Shown here: in pieces, positions 25,701 through 32,772 of the stretch
Layout: each line of letters opens with the position of its first letter
Position numbering within the stretch: position 1 is the first letter of the stretch
Source: Bacteroides sp. SM23_62
Lineage (GTDB): Bacteria > Bacteroidota > Bacteroidia > Bacteroidales > SM23-62
NCBI GenBank assembly: GCA_001303955.1
Contig: LJUP01000027.1
Coordinates: forward strand, 1 to 34,913
Reading direction: 5' to 3'
Length of the DNA stretch: 34,913 bases
The notes under the pieces: generated by a model
Seen by the model: only the letters and a program-made list of their open reading frames with translations
What the model was told of the DNA's origin: nothing
Databases searched by the model: none
Translations under genes and position numbers: made by a program

Positions 25701-25874
25701 GAAGATGAATCACTGGCGGACGAACTTTCAGCCACCATCCCCCAGGATCTCGATACCGGGGCCCGTAAATACTGGTATATCTGGGTTGTGGGCGGTTTGC
25801 TGCTCATCATCATCATCATCTTTCTGGTTGCCCGGTACAGGAGAAGGTCCAGGGAAACCGGCCAGACCGTCTGA
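22770..25874 (+). CDS. Large secreted TPR-PD40 protein with five C-terminal repeats and a membrane anchor
   Basis: This 1034-residue protein has a signal peptide (about 1-20) and TPR-like helices to about residue 165. A PD40/WD40-like beta-propeller follows to about 430, with repeated DGxTLYFxSxxxGxxGxxDxY motifs. A carboxypeptidase-regulatory-like domain spans about 432-505 and a further beta region about 530-620. Five helical repeats of 66-68 residues cover about 648-992; each has (G/D)DLxxxLxxLD, a Gly-Ile step and, in four, (H/E)-(D/E)-YT-x-(D/E)-(D/E)-V. A transmembrane helix near 1001-1018 and a basic RYRRRSR tail end it. It should sit with most of its mass outside the inner membrane. 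The first half resembles T9SS- and OmpA-linked TPR-PD40 proteins; I do not recognise the repeats. Two paralogues follow. Function unknown. Confidence 0.88.
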   Translation: MKPHSVLLLAFCMLCQYGLTQPEENFRELFLYAESEFLFEEYAEALPNYLRLNKQYPDNDNINYKIGVCYLNDPYEKDKAIAFLEKAVQNINPKFKENSFKETGAPLEANFYLGNAYRINDQLEKAIETYAHFKDQADPELYDLDLVNEQITACKNAMNLKTRPVDIDIVNLGDRVNTRFSDIQPVISGDETRLVYIQKQAFFDALAFSEKIDGEWSFPRILMEELQVDDDVYPTSLSYDGNTLFIYRNDNFTGNLYTSNYKDGRWSSLTRLNENINTKYWESHASLNRQGDTLYFTSNRKGGYGGLDIYYSVKGSNNDWGQAVNIGPTINTKYNEETPFLTSDGKTLYFSSYGHYNMGGYDVLYTTKLSDGSWAVPINAGFPINTTDDDVFLNPVQNGAFAYFPRYRDDGLGRTDIYRLEIYSETHPRKFMVNGMVGMADGARLTNPVQIAVIEHYTRDTVAVTSVDLATGAFTFMAAAGTYDLLVEGEDYETASRSLEIPKDYLKKELALTSAILLTQSKRLMDMPPKILDKIKVRDTVIFVNSGEPIEIPMTLERNAELDVDIYYNGKLNRFETHKIERRRYVYTYVPVPGENLLRFKLTDRQGNLSFKDIRVIYTPVVLSAEDRLAPKAAALAATILPEDELEAYRKRLVENAHGDLKSVLQDLDLAAAGISSVEQLVNHLKEQAASHDYTEDDVDRLIVITPFDELGWTEHLYRKMTAAAEGDLKKVLEELNLEEEGIIREEQLVNYLKTRAAENEYTSQDVDDLILKVLQIKYLSDYLAQLIKICPDDSLRMALENIDLNHAGLTNLTELYEHVLDKAESAGYDKGSANRLFAELAQHMDLQGLIGHLAEESSGDLQLLLMGLDPGAEGIENASDLMTYLLEAAGKHDYTQEEVLRLLTDYITMEDLKEIIQILISISTGDLEDVLINLDPERDGIHDLADLFHYLLDQAASHDYTEDDVIKLFLNLLKILEDESLADELSATIPQDLDTGARKYWYIWVVGGLLLIIIIIFLVARYRRRSRETGQTV
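24711..25745 (+). repeat. Five degenerate 66-68-residue protein repeats (coding)
   Basis: Within the 1034-residue protein, the (G/D)-(D/S)-L landmark recurs at residues 659, 727, 794, 860 and 926, spacing 68, 67, 66 and 66. Each unit has a helix before it, a Leu-rich helix after it, a Gly-Ile/Leu turn about 15 residues later, and a late D/E-V helix. Unit 3 is the most divergent: it keeps the spacing but loses HDYT and DDV. Confidence 0.8.
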
Positions 25875-25975
25875 TTCAGCTTACCTGTCAGACTTTTTAT
25901 CCGGACCATTGATCCGGTGTATCTGCCATTCTGTCAATAGTATTGAAACAATTTTCAATTATTCCAATTAAGTTA

Positions 25976-25983
25976 TAAATTTG
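25976..25983 (+). promoter_or_regulatory. -7 box upstream of the second TPR-PD40 gene
   Basis: TAAATTTG perfectly matches TAnnTTTG and ends 26 bases before the ATG at 26010. TTTC at 25953-25956, 19 bases upstream, may be a weak -33 element. Confidence 0.45.
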
Positions 25984-26009
25984 TTATGCTACGGTTAAAC
26001 CATCCATAG

Positions 26010-27359
26010 ATGAAAAAATTACAGCCTTTCATTCTCCTCCTGTTCCTGCTGCCTGCTCAGATCTGTTCACAGGAATACCAGGAAATTCTGCGGAATATAT
26101 TTTTCGATGCCGAGTATTTTCTCATGGAGGAATCATACCCTGATGCGCTTGTAGAGTATCAGAAACTTTATACACGGGGATATAAGGACAACGCAAATAT
26201 TAACTACAGGATGGGGATATGTTACCTGAACATGCCAGGTGAAAAGGACAAGTCCATCCCCTACCTCACGAAAGCCGCCCAGAACACCACAACCCGTTAC
26301 AGTGAAGGGATCTTCAGCGAATCCAAGGCCGACATAGACGTATTCCTGTACCTTGGGAATGCTTACCGGATCGTAAATGAACTTGACAGGGCCATTGATG
26401 CCTATAATAAGTACAAGGAACTGCTCGGAGAAAAAGATTCAGAAATGCTCGCCTATGCCGACCAGCAGATCACGGCCTGCAACAATGCCAGGACCGCCAT
26501 GGAGACCCCGGTTTATTTTATCAGGGAGCATACCGGTGAAAGGATCAATGGCACCACATCAGATTATAATCCAGTTGTATCGCAGGATGAACAGGTGATG
26601 ATCTATATGACACGCCTTAAATTCTATAATGCCATCAATATGGCCACAAAAGCGGACGGCGAATGGTCAGCCCCCATAAACCTCACGCCCCAGATCCAGT
26701 CTGATGGTGATCAGCATGTAAACTGCCTGAGCCTCGACGGGAAAGAAATGTACCTGAACAAGGAGGACAATTTCAACAGTGATATTTATTACAGCAAATT
26801 TGAAGGCAACCAGTGGCTCAAATCTGTGCCCCTGGGTAAACAGATCAATACAAAATACTGGGAATCACATGCCTGTATTTCCCCGGATGGGAAAGAGCTT
26901 CTGCTGACAAGCAACCGGAAAGACAGCTACGGCGGCATGGACATTTATGTATCCACGTTGAATGAGGATGGTGGATGGACAGAACCGGTCAACCTTGGGG
27001 ATACCATCAATACTGAACTGAACGAGGATAATCCTTTTTTTTCAGCAGATGGAAAGCGTCTCTATTTCTCCTCTCAGGGTCATTACAATATCGGCGGATA
27101 TGATATATTTTATGCTGACAGACAGGCTGACGGAAGCTGGGGCAAACCCGTCAACCTGGGCTATCCGCTGAACACCACCGATGATGACCTGTTCTTTATG
27201 CCCCTGGGTGACGGGAAACTTGCCTACCAGGCCATATTTGATGATGAAAACATCGGTTCAAGGGATATTTACCGTTCCCGTCGATACAACACCGGTGGAA
27301 GTCCCAGAAGAACCCGCCAGGATCTATGTACTCAGCCCTGTCTACTTTGGCTTCGATAA
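26010..27359 (+). CDS. TPR-PD40 part of a TPR-PD40-OmpA protein, cut by a frameshift
   Basis: This frame encodes a signal peptide (about 1-20), TPR-like helices to about residue 155 and a PD40 propeller to about 425, then about 20 unrelated residues and a stop at 27359. The propeller shares INTKYWESHA, TSNRK and GHYNxGGYD motifs with the gene before it. At about 27270-27280 the true reading continues one base over, into an OmpA domain ending at 27732. Removing one base, for example one C of CCC at 27277-27279, gives a single frame of 573 residues, a normal length for TPR-PD40-OmpA proteins. Whether this is a sequencing error, a real lesion or frameshifting cannot be decided here. The family is thought to link outer-membrane machinery to peptidoglycan. 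Confidence 0.85.
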   Translation: MKKLQPFILLLFLLPAQICSQEYQEILRNIFFDAEYFLMEESYPDALVEYQKLYTRGYKDNANINYRMGICYLNMPGEKDKSIPYLTKAAQNTTTRYSEGIFSESKADIDVFLYLGNAYRIVNELDRAIDAYNKYKELLGEKDSEMLAYADQQITACNNARTAMETPVYFIREHTGERINGTTSDYNPVVSQDEQVMIYMTRLKFYNAINMATKADGEWSAPINLTPQIQSDGDQHVNCLSLDGKEMYLNKEDNFNSDIYYSKFEGNQWLKSVPLGKQINTKYWESHACISPDGKELLLTSNRKDSYGGMDIYVSTLNEDGGWTEPVNLGDTINTELNEDNPFFSADGKRLYFSSQGHYNIGGYDIFYADRQADGSWGKPVNLGYPLNTTDDDLFFMPLGDGKLAYQAIFDDENIGSRDIYRSRRYNTGGSPRRTRQDLCTQPCLLWLR

Positions 27360-27732
27360 ATACACCGTTATCGGGGAAACAAGAACCACACTCAATGAGG
27401 TAAGAGTGGCTATGGAAGCGGTTCCAGAGCTTAAGATCGAAGCCGTTGGACATACCGACAGCAAGGGTTCCGACACCTATAATATGGGCCTGTCAAGAAG
27501 ACGCGCGGAAAGTGTGGTTGAATTCCTTGTCAAGAGCGGGATAGATGCGGCAAGAATCAAGTCTTCCGGGATGGGAGAGACAGCTCCGGTAGCCAGGAAT
27601 ACAAATCCCAACGGATCAGACAGTCCCGAGGGCCGCAAACTGAACCGGAGGGTGGAATTCCGTATCCTTACCCCCGATTTACCCAATGTAGAGGTAGCCG
27701 TGATCGAGGTACCGGCCGAATTGCATAAATAA
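27280..27732 (+). CDS. OmpA peptidoglycan-binding C-terminal part of the frameshifted gene
   Basis: This frame carries the rest of the gene at 26010. A short Pro/Val/Glu linker (PVEVPEEP) leads into an OmpA-like domain: VYFGFDKYTV, EAVGHTDSKGSDTYNMGLSRRRAESVVEFL with the diaminopimelate-binding Asp and Arg, GMGETAP, and the closing GRKLNRRVEFRI. The domain looks intact and should bind peptidoglycan. It has no signal peptide or plausible start of its own; an ATG at 27181 in this frame lies over the propeller coding sequence and gives an unnatural N-terminus. The left coordinate is the approximate frameshift point, not a start codon. Confidence 0.8.
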   Translation, partial: VDTTPVEVPEEPARIYVLSPVYFGFDKYTVIGETRTTLNEVRVAMEAVPELKIEAVGHTDSKGSDTYNMGLSRRRAESVVEFLVKSGIDAARIKSSGMGETAPVARNTNPNGSDSPEGRKLNRRVEFRILTPDLPNVEVAVIEVPAELHK

Positions 27733-27815
27733 CCCATCGGCAACCTTTTCTCCCATTTCAATGTATAAGACCATATGGCTGACCCGGCATCAATCCGCGG
27801 CAATGTAATTTTTTT

Positions 27816-27823
27816 TATATTTA
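27816..27823 (+). promoter_or_regulatory. -7-like box upstream of the third TPR-PD40 gene
   Basis: TATATTTA matches TAnnTTTG except for the last base and ends 22 bases before the ATG at 27846. No -33 element is clear. Confidence 0.3.
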
Positions 27824-27845
27824 TTAAGGATAAAATCCACACAGA

Positions 27846-29294
27846 ATGAAAGGTTATGCCCTAAATCTGGTCATTTTGACAGTACTTCTCCTGTCGAATC
27901 ATACCCTTTTTGCTCAGGCTGTTACAGACCCGGAGGAATTGTTTTCCGAAGGGGAGTATTTCTTCCTCTCTGAGGAGTTTGAAGAAGCACTTTATTATTA
28001 CCTTCAGCTCGTGGAGGCGTTTCCCGGTCATGCCAATTTCAACTGGAAGGTTGGCAATACTTACCTGCAGATACCGGGACAGGAATTCCTGGCCATTCCA
28101 TACCTTGAAAAGGCAATCACCAAAACCAGCATCAAATACAAAAAACGGAAATTCAAGGAAAAGAATGCACCGCATGAGGCCTGGTTCCGGCTCGGGAATG
28201 CATACAGGCATAACAATGAGCTGGACAAGGCCCTTGAAACCTATGAAATTTTCCTCAAGGATTATGAAGGCAATTATAACCTCAGAATTGTGGAAACAGA
28301 GATCGCATCCTGTAACCGGGCCAAGATCATTCGGGATGATCCAGTGAATGCCAGTTTCACAAAAGTTCCGAGCCCGGTGAACAGCTCCTCCGATAATACC
28401 CATGCCGTCATATCGGGAGATGGCAATACCATGATCTTTGTAACAGAGCTGAAATTCTATGATGCCATCCACCTGTCAAAAAAAACAGACGGGGGATGGA
28501 CCCCTCCGGACGTACTGAATCCCCAGGTTGGCTCGGATGGGGATTTCTATCCCACTGCCCTCTCATCTGACGGAAAGGAATTATATATGGTCAGGCGCGT
28601 GGAAGGGAATAACGATCTCTATGTCAGTACCCTGGGCGAGAGTTTCTGGAGCAAGGCCATACCACTGAACAGTAATATCAACACACGCGCCCATGAAACC
28701 CACGCCAGCCTCTCAAATGACGGTTATACCCTGTTTTTCACAAGTGCCAGAAGAGGCGGTAACGGCAACCTGGATATTTACCGGTCGGAAAGAAAACCGG
28801 GTGGTGATTGGGGGGAGGCCGTCAACCTGGGACCCCTGATCAATACACCGGAAGATGAAGATGCACCCTTCCTGACCGCTGATGGGAAGCGGTTGATATT
28901 CTGCTCCAAAGGGCATTTCAACATGGGCGGTTACGATATCTTCTACAGCGATCTGGCATCGAATGGCAATTGGACAGATCCGGTCAACATTGGATATCCC
29001 ATCAATACCACCGGTGATGATCTTTTCTTCCATCCCATTGGAAACGGTTTGCAGGGATATATGTCAAAGGTCGACAGGGACGGACCACTGACTTATGATA
29101 TTTACCATGTGGAGATCCTGGACAGGGAAGTCATTCATCCAGATAACGATCTGCCTGTATTCAACAGGGATTTCATCATAAAACTCTACCGGCCTGAGAC
29201 CGGTGATACACTCTTCCTGCATTACAATAAGGCACAGGATGTAATAAAATCCAGTGATCCATCCTACAGGATCATCGTTGATGAAGGGAAATAG
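27846..29294 (+). CDS. Secreted TPR-PD40 protein without OmpA domain
   Basis: This 482-residue protein is the third paralogue in a row. A signal peptide (about 1-24, ending LFAQ) is followed by TPR-like helices to about residue 165 and a PD40 propeller to about 425, with DGKELYMVRR, DGYTLFFTSARRGGNGNLDIYRS and DGKRLIFCSKGHFNMGGYDIFYS. About 50 residues follow the propeller, ending near SYRIIVDEGK, with no OmpA domain, repeats or membrane anchor. The stop is followed by a GNAT gene with no sign that a C-terminal domain was lost. It is probably a soluble or complex-bound periplasmic protein that works with the two upstream paralogues; that link is inferred from adjacency only. Confidence 0.88.
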   Translation: MKGYALNLVILTVLLLSNHTLFAQAVTDPEELFSEGEYFFLSEEFEEALYYYLQLVEAFPGHANFNWKVGNTYLQIPGQEFLAIPYLEKAITKTSIKYKKRKFKEKNAPHEAWFRLGNAYRHNNELDKALETYEIFLKDYEGNYNLRIVETEIASCNRAKIIRDDPVNASFTKVPSPVNSSSDNTHAVISGDGNTMIFVTELKFYDAIHLSKKTDGGWTPPDVLNPQVGSDGDFYPTALSSDGKELYMVRRVEGNNDLYVSTLGESFWSKAIPLNSNINTRAHETHASLSNDGYTLFFTSARRGGNGNLDIYRSERKPGGDWGEAVNLGPLINTPEDEDAPFLTADGKRLIFCSKGHFNMGGYDIFYSDLASNGNWTDPVNIGYPINTTGDDLFFHPIGNGLQGYMSKVDRDGPLTYDIYHVEILDREVIHPDNDLPVFNRDFIIKLYRPETGDTLFLHYNKAQDVIKSSDPSYRIIVDEGK

Positions 29295-29311
29295 ACTATC
29301 CTTTGAGACAT

Positions 29312-29854
29312 ATGAATCCCTTATCCGGAAAAAATATCAGGCTCAGGGCCATTGAACCCACCGACCTGGACATCATTTATGAATGGGAGAACGATCCCGG
29401 GAACTGGTTGATCAGCAATACCATCACCCCTTTTTCTAAGCATGTCCTTGCCAAGTATATCGAGCATGCCCATAAGGATATCCATGAGGCCAGACAGCTC
29501 AGGCTGATGATCGACATGATGGATGATTCAGGTGTGCCGAAGGAGACAATCGGAACCGTGGACCTGTTTGATTTTGATCCGGTCCATCAAAGGGCTGGTA
29601 TAGGCATTTTGATCGCCAACCAGGAAAACAGGATGAAAGGTTTCGCGTATGAATCACTTTCCATTATGATCCGGTATGCTTTTGAAACCCTCCACCTCCA
29701 TCAGCTTTACAGTAATATCTCACATGATAACCAGGCCAGCCTGAATTTATTCAAAAAGCTTGGATTCATTGAAATCGGGATCAAGCGGGACTGGCTTCGA
29801 GGCAGTAAGGGGTGGCTGGATGTCTACCTCCTCCAGCTGGTTCGTCCCGGGTAA
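29312..29854 (+). CDS. GNAT family N-acetyltransferase
   Basis: This is a GNAT acetyltransferase of 180 residues from the ATG at 29312; a TTG at 29303 would add three. It opens IRLRAIEPTDLDIIYEWEN, as in RimJ/SpeG-like members. The acetyl-CoA-binding region is near GIGILIANQENRMKGFAYESL (about residues 93-113), where the usual Q/R-x-x-G-x-G/A loop is partly degenerate (ENRMKGFA). The late LHLHQLYSNISHDNQASLNLFKKLGF motif is typical. The length and IGIxI-x-N motif resemble spermidine acetyltransferases (SpeG), but the substrate is not certain. It starts 17 bases after the third TPR-PD40 gene, so it may be co-transcribed. Convergent with the HSDR_N gene, two bases between stops. Confidence 0.92.
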   Translation: MNPLSGKNIRLRAIEPTDLDIIYEWENDPGNWLISNTITPFSKHVLAKYIEHAHKDIHEARQLRLMIDMMDDSGVPKETIGTVDLFDFDPVHQRAGIGILIANQENRMKGFAYESLSIMIRYAFETLHLHQLYSNISHDNQASLNLFKKLGFIEIGIKRDWLRGSKGWLDVYLLQLVRPG

Positions 29855-29856
29855 CA

Positions 29857-30306
29857 TCACACAGCTGACCAATCCGGGATAAAATCGGTAAACTGGTAAT
29901 TGCCCTCATGTTCAACATACCGGCAGCAATAGTGTTTGATCCCGTTGGTAACGATCAACCATGGAACATGATGGGTCAGGTTGTATAAACCAATCTGGTC
30001 AAACACATTCCTGGTAATGGGTACTGATGGAGCCTTACATTCCACAAGCACCACAGGATCACCCAGGTTGTTGTATACCAGGATGTCGGTCCGCTTTTGC
30101 ATTTTATTAAAACTGAACTGCTGTTCTACCGTGATCAGCGATGCGGGAAATCCTTTTTCGCTGACCAGGTAACGGATAAAATTTTGTCGGACCCATTCCT
30201 CGGGTGTCAGCACAATATATTTCTTGCGGATGGCATCAAAAATATAATTTCTCCCGGCTTCCGATTTCACAGAAAAGGAATAAGTTGGTAAATTTAGAGT
30301 TTCCAT
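29857..30306 (-). CDS. Orphan HSDR_N-type PD-(D/E)XK nuclease-like protein
   Basis: This 149-residue protein matches the N-terminal domain of type I restriction enzyme R subunits. The nuclease core is visible: Glu37 in PEEWVRQNFIRYL, Asp74 in RTDILVYN, and Glu89-x-Lys91 in VVLVECKAP, followed by the VFDQIGLYN segment with the Q-type motif. It has no helicase or translocase domains, and there are no hsdM or hsdS genes here, so it is not a restriction system. Stand-alone HSDR_N proteins near holA are common in Bacteroidota; the function is unknown and may be housekeeping DNA work. It is divergent from amn and convergent with the GNAT gene. Confidence 0.88.
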   Translation of the reverse strand: METLNLPTYSFSVKSEAGRNYIFDAIRKKYIVLTPEEWVRQNFIRYLVSEKGFPASLITVEQQFSFNKMQKRTDILVYNNLGDPVVLVECKAPSVPITRNVFDQIGLYNLTHHVPWLIVTNGIKHYCCRYVEHEGNYQFTDFIPDWSAV

Positions 30307-30336
30307 TTTTGCCTGTTAAACTGGAAAGGGCTGCAA

Positions 30337-30344
30337 CAAAAATA
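30337..30344 (-). promoter_or_regulatory. -7 box of the HSDR_N gene promoter
   Basis: TATTTTTG on the minus strand is a perfect TAnnTTTG match ending 30 bases before the ATG at 30306. No -33 TTTG is seen at the expected distance. Confidence 0.4.
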
Positions 30345-30358
30345 ATAAGAAGAGACGG

Positions 30359-30365
30359 AAGGAGG
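30359..30365 (+). promoter_or_regulatory. Strong Shine-Dalgarno of the AMP nucleosidase gene
   Basis: AAGGAGG lies five bases before the ATG at 30371. A full-strength Shine-Dalgarno is unusual in this window, where most starts have A/T-rich leaders, and it fixes the start of this gene. Confidence 0.7.
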
Positions 30366-30370
30366 ATGCC

Positions 30371-31141
30371 ATGAAGACAAAAAAAGAGATTGTTGAGAAC
30401 TGGCTGACCCGTTATACCGGGCAGCGACTGGATGGTTTTGGAGCCTATGTGCTGCTGACTAACTTTGATCATTATCTTGAACTGTTTTGCCAGTTCCAGG
30501 GGACCACTGTCATTGATCCTTCAAAGCATATGCCCTGTGCTACTTCGGAGGGCATTACCATGATCAATTTTGGCATGGGCAGTGCCAATGCAGCCACCAT
30601 CATGGACTTGCTCAGCGCCATACACCCCAAAGCAGTCCTGTTCCTTGGGAAATGCGGGGGACTGAAAAAGAAAAACAAGCTCGGCGATCTGATCCTTCCC
30701 ATTGCTGCCATCCGGAATGAGGGTACATCGGATGATTACCTTCCCCCCGAGGTACCAGCATTGCCCGCGTTCAGCCTGCAACGGGCCGTATCCTCCACCA
30801 TCCGGAGCCATGAAAAGGATTATTGGACTGGCACGGTTTTTACCACCAATCGCCGTGTCTGGGAGCATGATGATGATTTTAAAGATTACCTTGTCACAAC
30901 TCGTTCCATGGCCATAGATATGGAAACAGCCACCATATTTACCGTGGGCTTCGCCAACGAGATCCCCACAGGGGCATTGCTCCTCGTCTCAGATCAACCC
31001 ATGATTTCCACCGGTATCAAGACCATTGAAAGCGACAAAACAGTCACCCGGAATTATGTCGATGATCATCTCAGGATTGGCATTGATTCACTGAAGGAAT
31101 TAAAAGAAGAAGGTCATTCTGTCAAACATCTCCGTTTCTAA
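30371..31141 (+). CDS. amn: AMP nucleosidase
   Basis: This 256-residue protein is the short, Bacteroidota-type AMP nucleosidase of the nucleoside phosphorylase superfamily. It should hydrolyse AMP to adenine and ribose 5-phosphate. Visible motifs are NFGMGSANAATIMDLL (residues about 67-82), FLGKCGGLKKKNKLGDLILP (about 95-114), the purine/ribose-site AIDMETATIFTVGFANEIP (about 182-200) and LLVSDQPM with the catalytic Asp. The long E. coli enzyme has an extra N-terminal domain absent here; that is normal for this group. It heads a four-gene cluster (amn, holA, rhomboid, aminotransferase-like) with gaps from a one-base overlap to ten bases. Divergent from the HSDR_N gene. Confidence 0.93.
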   Translation: MKTKKEIVENWLTRYTGQRLDGFGAYVLLTNFDHYLELFCQFQGTTVIDPSKHMPCATSEGITMINFGMGSANAATIMDLLSAIHPKAVLFLGKCGGLKKKNKLGDLILPIAAIRNEGTSDDYLPPEVPALPAFSLQRAVSSTIRSHEKDYWTGTVFTTNRRVWEHDDDFKDYLVTTRSMAIDMETATIFTVGFANEIPTGALLLVSDQPMISTGIKTIESDKTVTRNYVDDHLRIGIDSLKELKEEGHSVKHLRF

Positions 31142-31151
31142 TATCCGGTAT

Positions 31152-32153
31152 ATGACCTTCGAAGAGATCCTTAAACAGCTGAAAGAGAAAAATTACAGGC
31201 CCATCTATTTCCTGATGGGTGAAGAGCCCTATTTCATTGACAGGATCACAGATTATATCGCCGATCATGTGCTGACAGAGGAAGAAAAAACTTTCAACCA
31301 GATCATCTTATATGGAAAGGACACCGATATCCCGACCATCATCAATACCGCCAGGCGATTCCCCATGATGGCCAGCCGGCAGGTGGTAATCGTCAGGGAA
31401 GCACAGAGCCTCGAAAAGATCGAGGACCTGATCCACTATGTTGATCATCCCCTTGAATCCACCATCCTGGTGATCAATTACAAGTATAAAAAACTGGACA
31501 AACGCAAAAAACTGTTCAAAGCCCTCGAAAAAAACAGTATCCTGTTCGAATCCAAGAGATTGTATGATGATAAGATCCCTCCATGGATAAACAGTTACCT
31601 GCGATCCAGGGGTAAAGAGATCGAACCCAAGGCTGCCGTGATATTAACAGAATACCTTGGAAGTGACCTGGGCAAGATTGCCAATGAGCTGGAAAAACTG
31701 ATCATCGTCCTGAAAGCGGAACAGGATATGATCACGCCGGCAGACATTGAGAGGAATATCGGGATCAGCAAAGACTACAATAATTTCGAATTGAATAATG
31801 CCCTGGCACGGCGGGATGTATTAAAAGCCAACAGGATCGCCCGGTATTTTGGTGCCAATCAGAAAAACCACCCGCTGGCCCTGACCATAACATCCATTTA
31901 CTTCTTTTTCAGCAAGGTCCTGAGGTACCATTTCCTGCCCGATAAATCTTCCCGGAATGTCGCATCGGCATTGAAGATCGAACCATTTTTCATCCGGGAA
32001 TATGAAACGGCTGCAAGGAACTATAACACCCCAAAAACTGTTCAGATCATATCCCTCCTGAGGGAATATGACCTGAAATCCAAGGGTTTTGGCAATGTCT
32101 CCGCTGTCCCCGGCGATTTATTAAAAGAATTGATTTACAAAATAATACACTAA
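31152..32153 (+). CDS. holA: DNA polymerase III subunit delta
   Basis: This is the clamp-loader delta subunit, 333 residues, which opens the sliding clamp. It begins with the typical PIYFLMGEEPYFIDRITDYI (about residues 17-36). FNQIILYGKD, ARRFPMMASRQVVIVREAQ and the AAA-like core with TILVINYKYKKLDKRKKLFKAL follow. The later AVILTEYLGSDLGKIANELEKLI and the C-terminal collar helices are family features. Length is normal and no motif seems lost. It lies ten bases after amn and one base before the rhomboid gene, so all three are likely one transcript. Confidence 0.96.
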   Translation: MTFEEILKQLKEKNYRPIYFLMGEEPYFIDRITDYIADHVLTEEEKTFNQIILYGKDTDIPTIINTARRFPMMASRQVVIVREAQSLEKIEDLIHYVDHPLESTILVINYKYKKLDKRKKLFKALEKNSILFESKRLYDDKIPPWINSYLRSRGKEIEPKAAVILTEYLGSDLGKIANELEKLIIVLKAEQDMITPADIERNIGISKDYNNFELNNALARRDVLKANRIARYFGANQKNHPLALTITSIYFFFSKVLRYHFLPDKSSRNVASALKIEPFFIREYETAARNYNTPKTVQIISLLREYDLKSKGFGNVSAVPGDLLKELIYKIIH

Positions 32154-32154
32154 C

Positions 32155-32772
32155 ATGACGCTCATCATCATCATCGTAACACTGATCATATCCGTAATCG
32201 CTTTCTACAGCGATGAAGTCATGTCAAAAATGATGCTGAACCCTTACCAGGTTTACCATAAAAAGGAATGGTACCGCATGATCACCCATGGCTTCCTTCA
32301 TGCAGACTGGACACATTTGATCATCAATATGATCGTCCTGTATTCCTTCGGTTCAAACGTAGAGGCCTGGTTCAGGAAACTGAAGATGGCTGGTTATATT
32401 GACAGTGTGGCTGTTACTTACAGCCTGTTGTATTTCGGTGGCATTATCATTTCTTCCATGATCACCCTCTTCAGGCACAGGAATAACCGCTGGTACAATT
32501 CAGTCGGGGCATCAGGGGCAGTATCCGCCATCATCTTTACGAGTATTTTCTTCAATCCACTCGACAGGCTGTATTTCTTCGCAGTCATACCCATACCCGG
32601 CATTGTCTTCGCGATACTATACCTGGTGTACAGCAGCTACATGAGCAGGCGCAGCAGGGATAACATCAATCATGATGCACACCTCCTCGGTGCGGTATAT
32701 GGATTCGCTTTCCCATTTTTAATCGATTTTGACCTGATATCCCATTTTCTTCAGGGCCTGTCGGTATTTTGA
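32155..32772 (+). CDS. Rhomboid family intramembrane serine protease
   Basis: This 205-residue membrane protein has about six hydrophobic helices. Catalytic residues are visible: Ser120 in VGASGAV (the G-x-S-G motif) and His176 in NHDAHLLGAVYGF. The upstream HADWTHLIINMIVLYSFG motif (His54, Asn58) supplies the oxyanion-side residues. It should cleave transmembrane substrates in the inner membrane; no substrate is suggested by context. It starts one base after holA, and its TGA overlaps the next ATG by one base (TGATG), so translation with the aminotransferase-like gene is probably coupled. Confidence 0.95.
   Translation: MTLIIIIVTLIISVIAFYSDEVMSKMMLNPYQVYHKKEWYRMITHGFLHADWTHLIINMIVLYSFGSNVEAWFRKLKMAGYIDSVAVTYSLLYFGGIIISSMITLFRHRNNRWYNSVGASGAVSAIIFTSIFFNPLDRLYFFAVIPIPGIVFAILYLVYSSYMSRRSRDNINHDAHLLGAVYGFAFPFLIDFDLISHFLQGLSVF

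Noticed and set aside
25900-25920. CCGGA/TCCGG hairpin after the large TPR-PD40 gene as a terminator
   Set aside because: Only five pairs and no T tract on either strand; it also reads as a direct ATCCGG repeat.
27181-27279. ATG at 27181 as a true start for the OmpA frame
   Set aside because: The stretch before 27280 is out-of-frame propeller sequence; the paralogues show this region belongs to the 26010 frame.
29857-30306. A restriction-modification or defence system
   Set aside because: Only the HSDR_N domain is present; there is no methylase, specificity subunit, helicase or other defence gene nearby.
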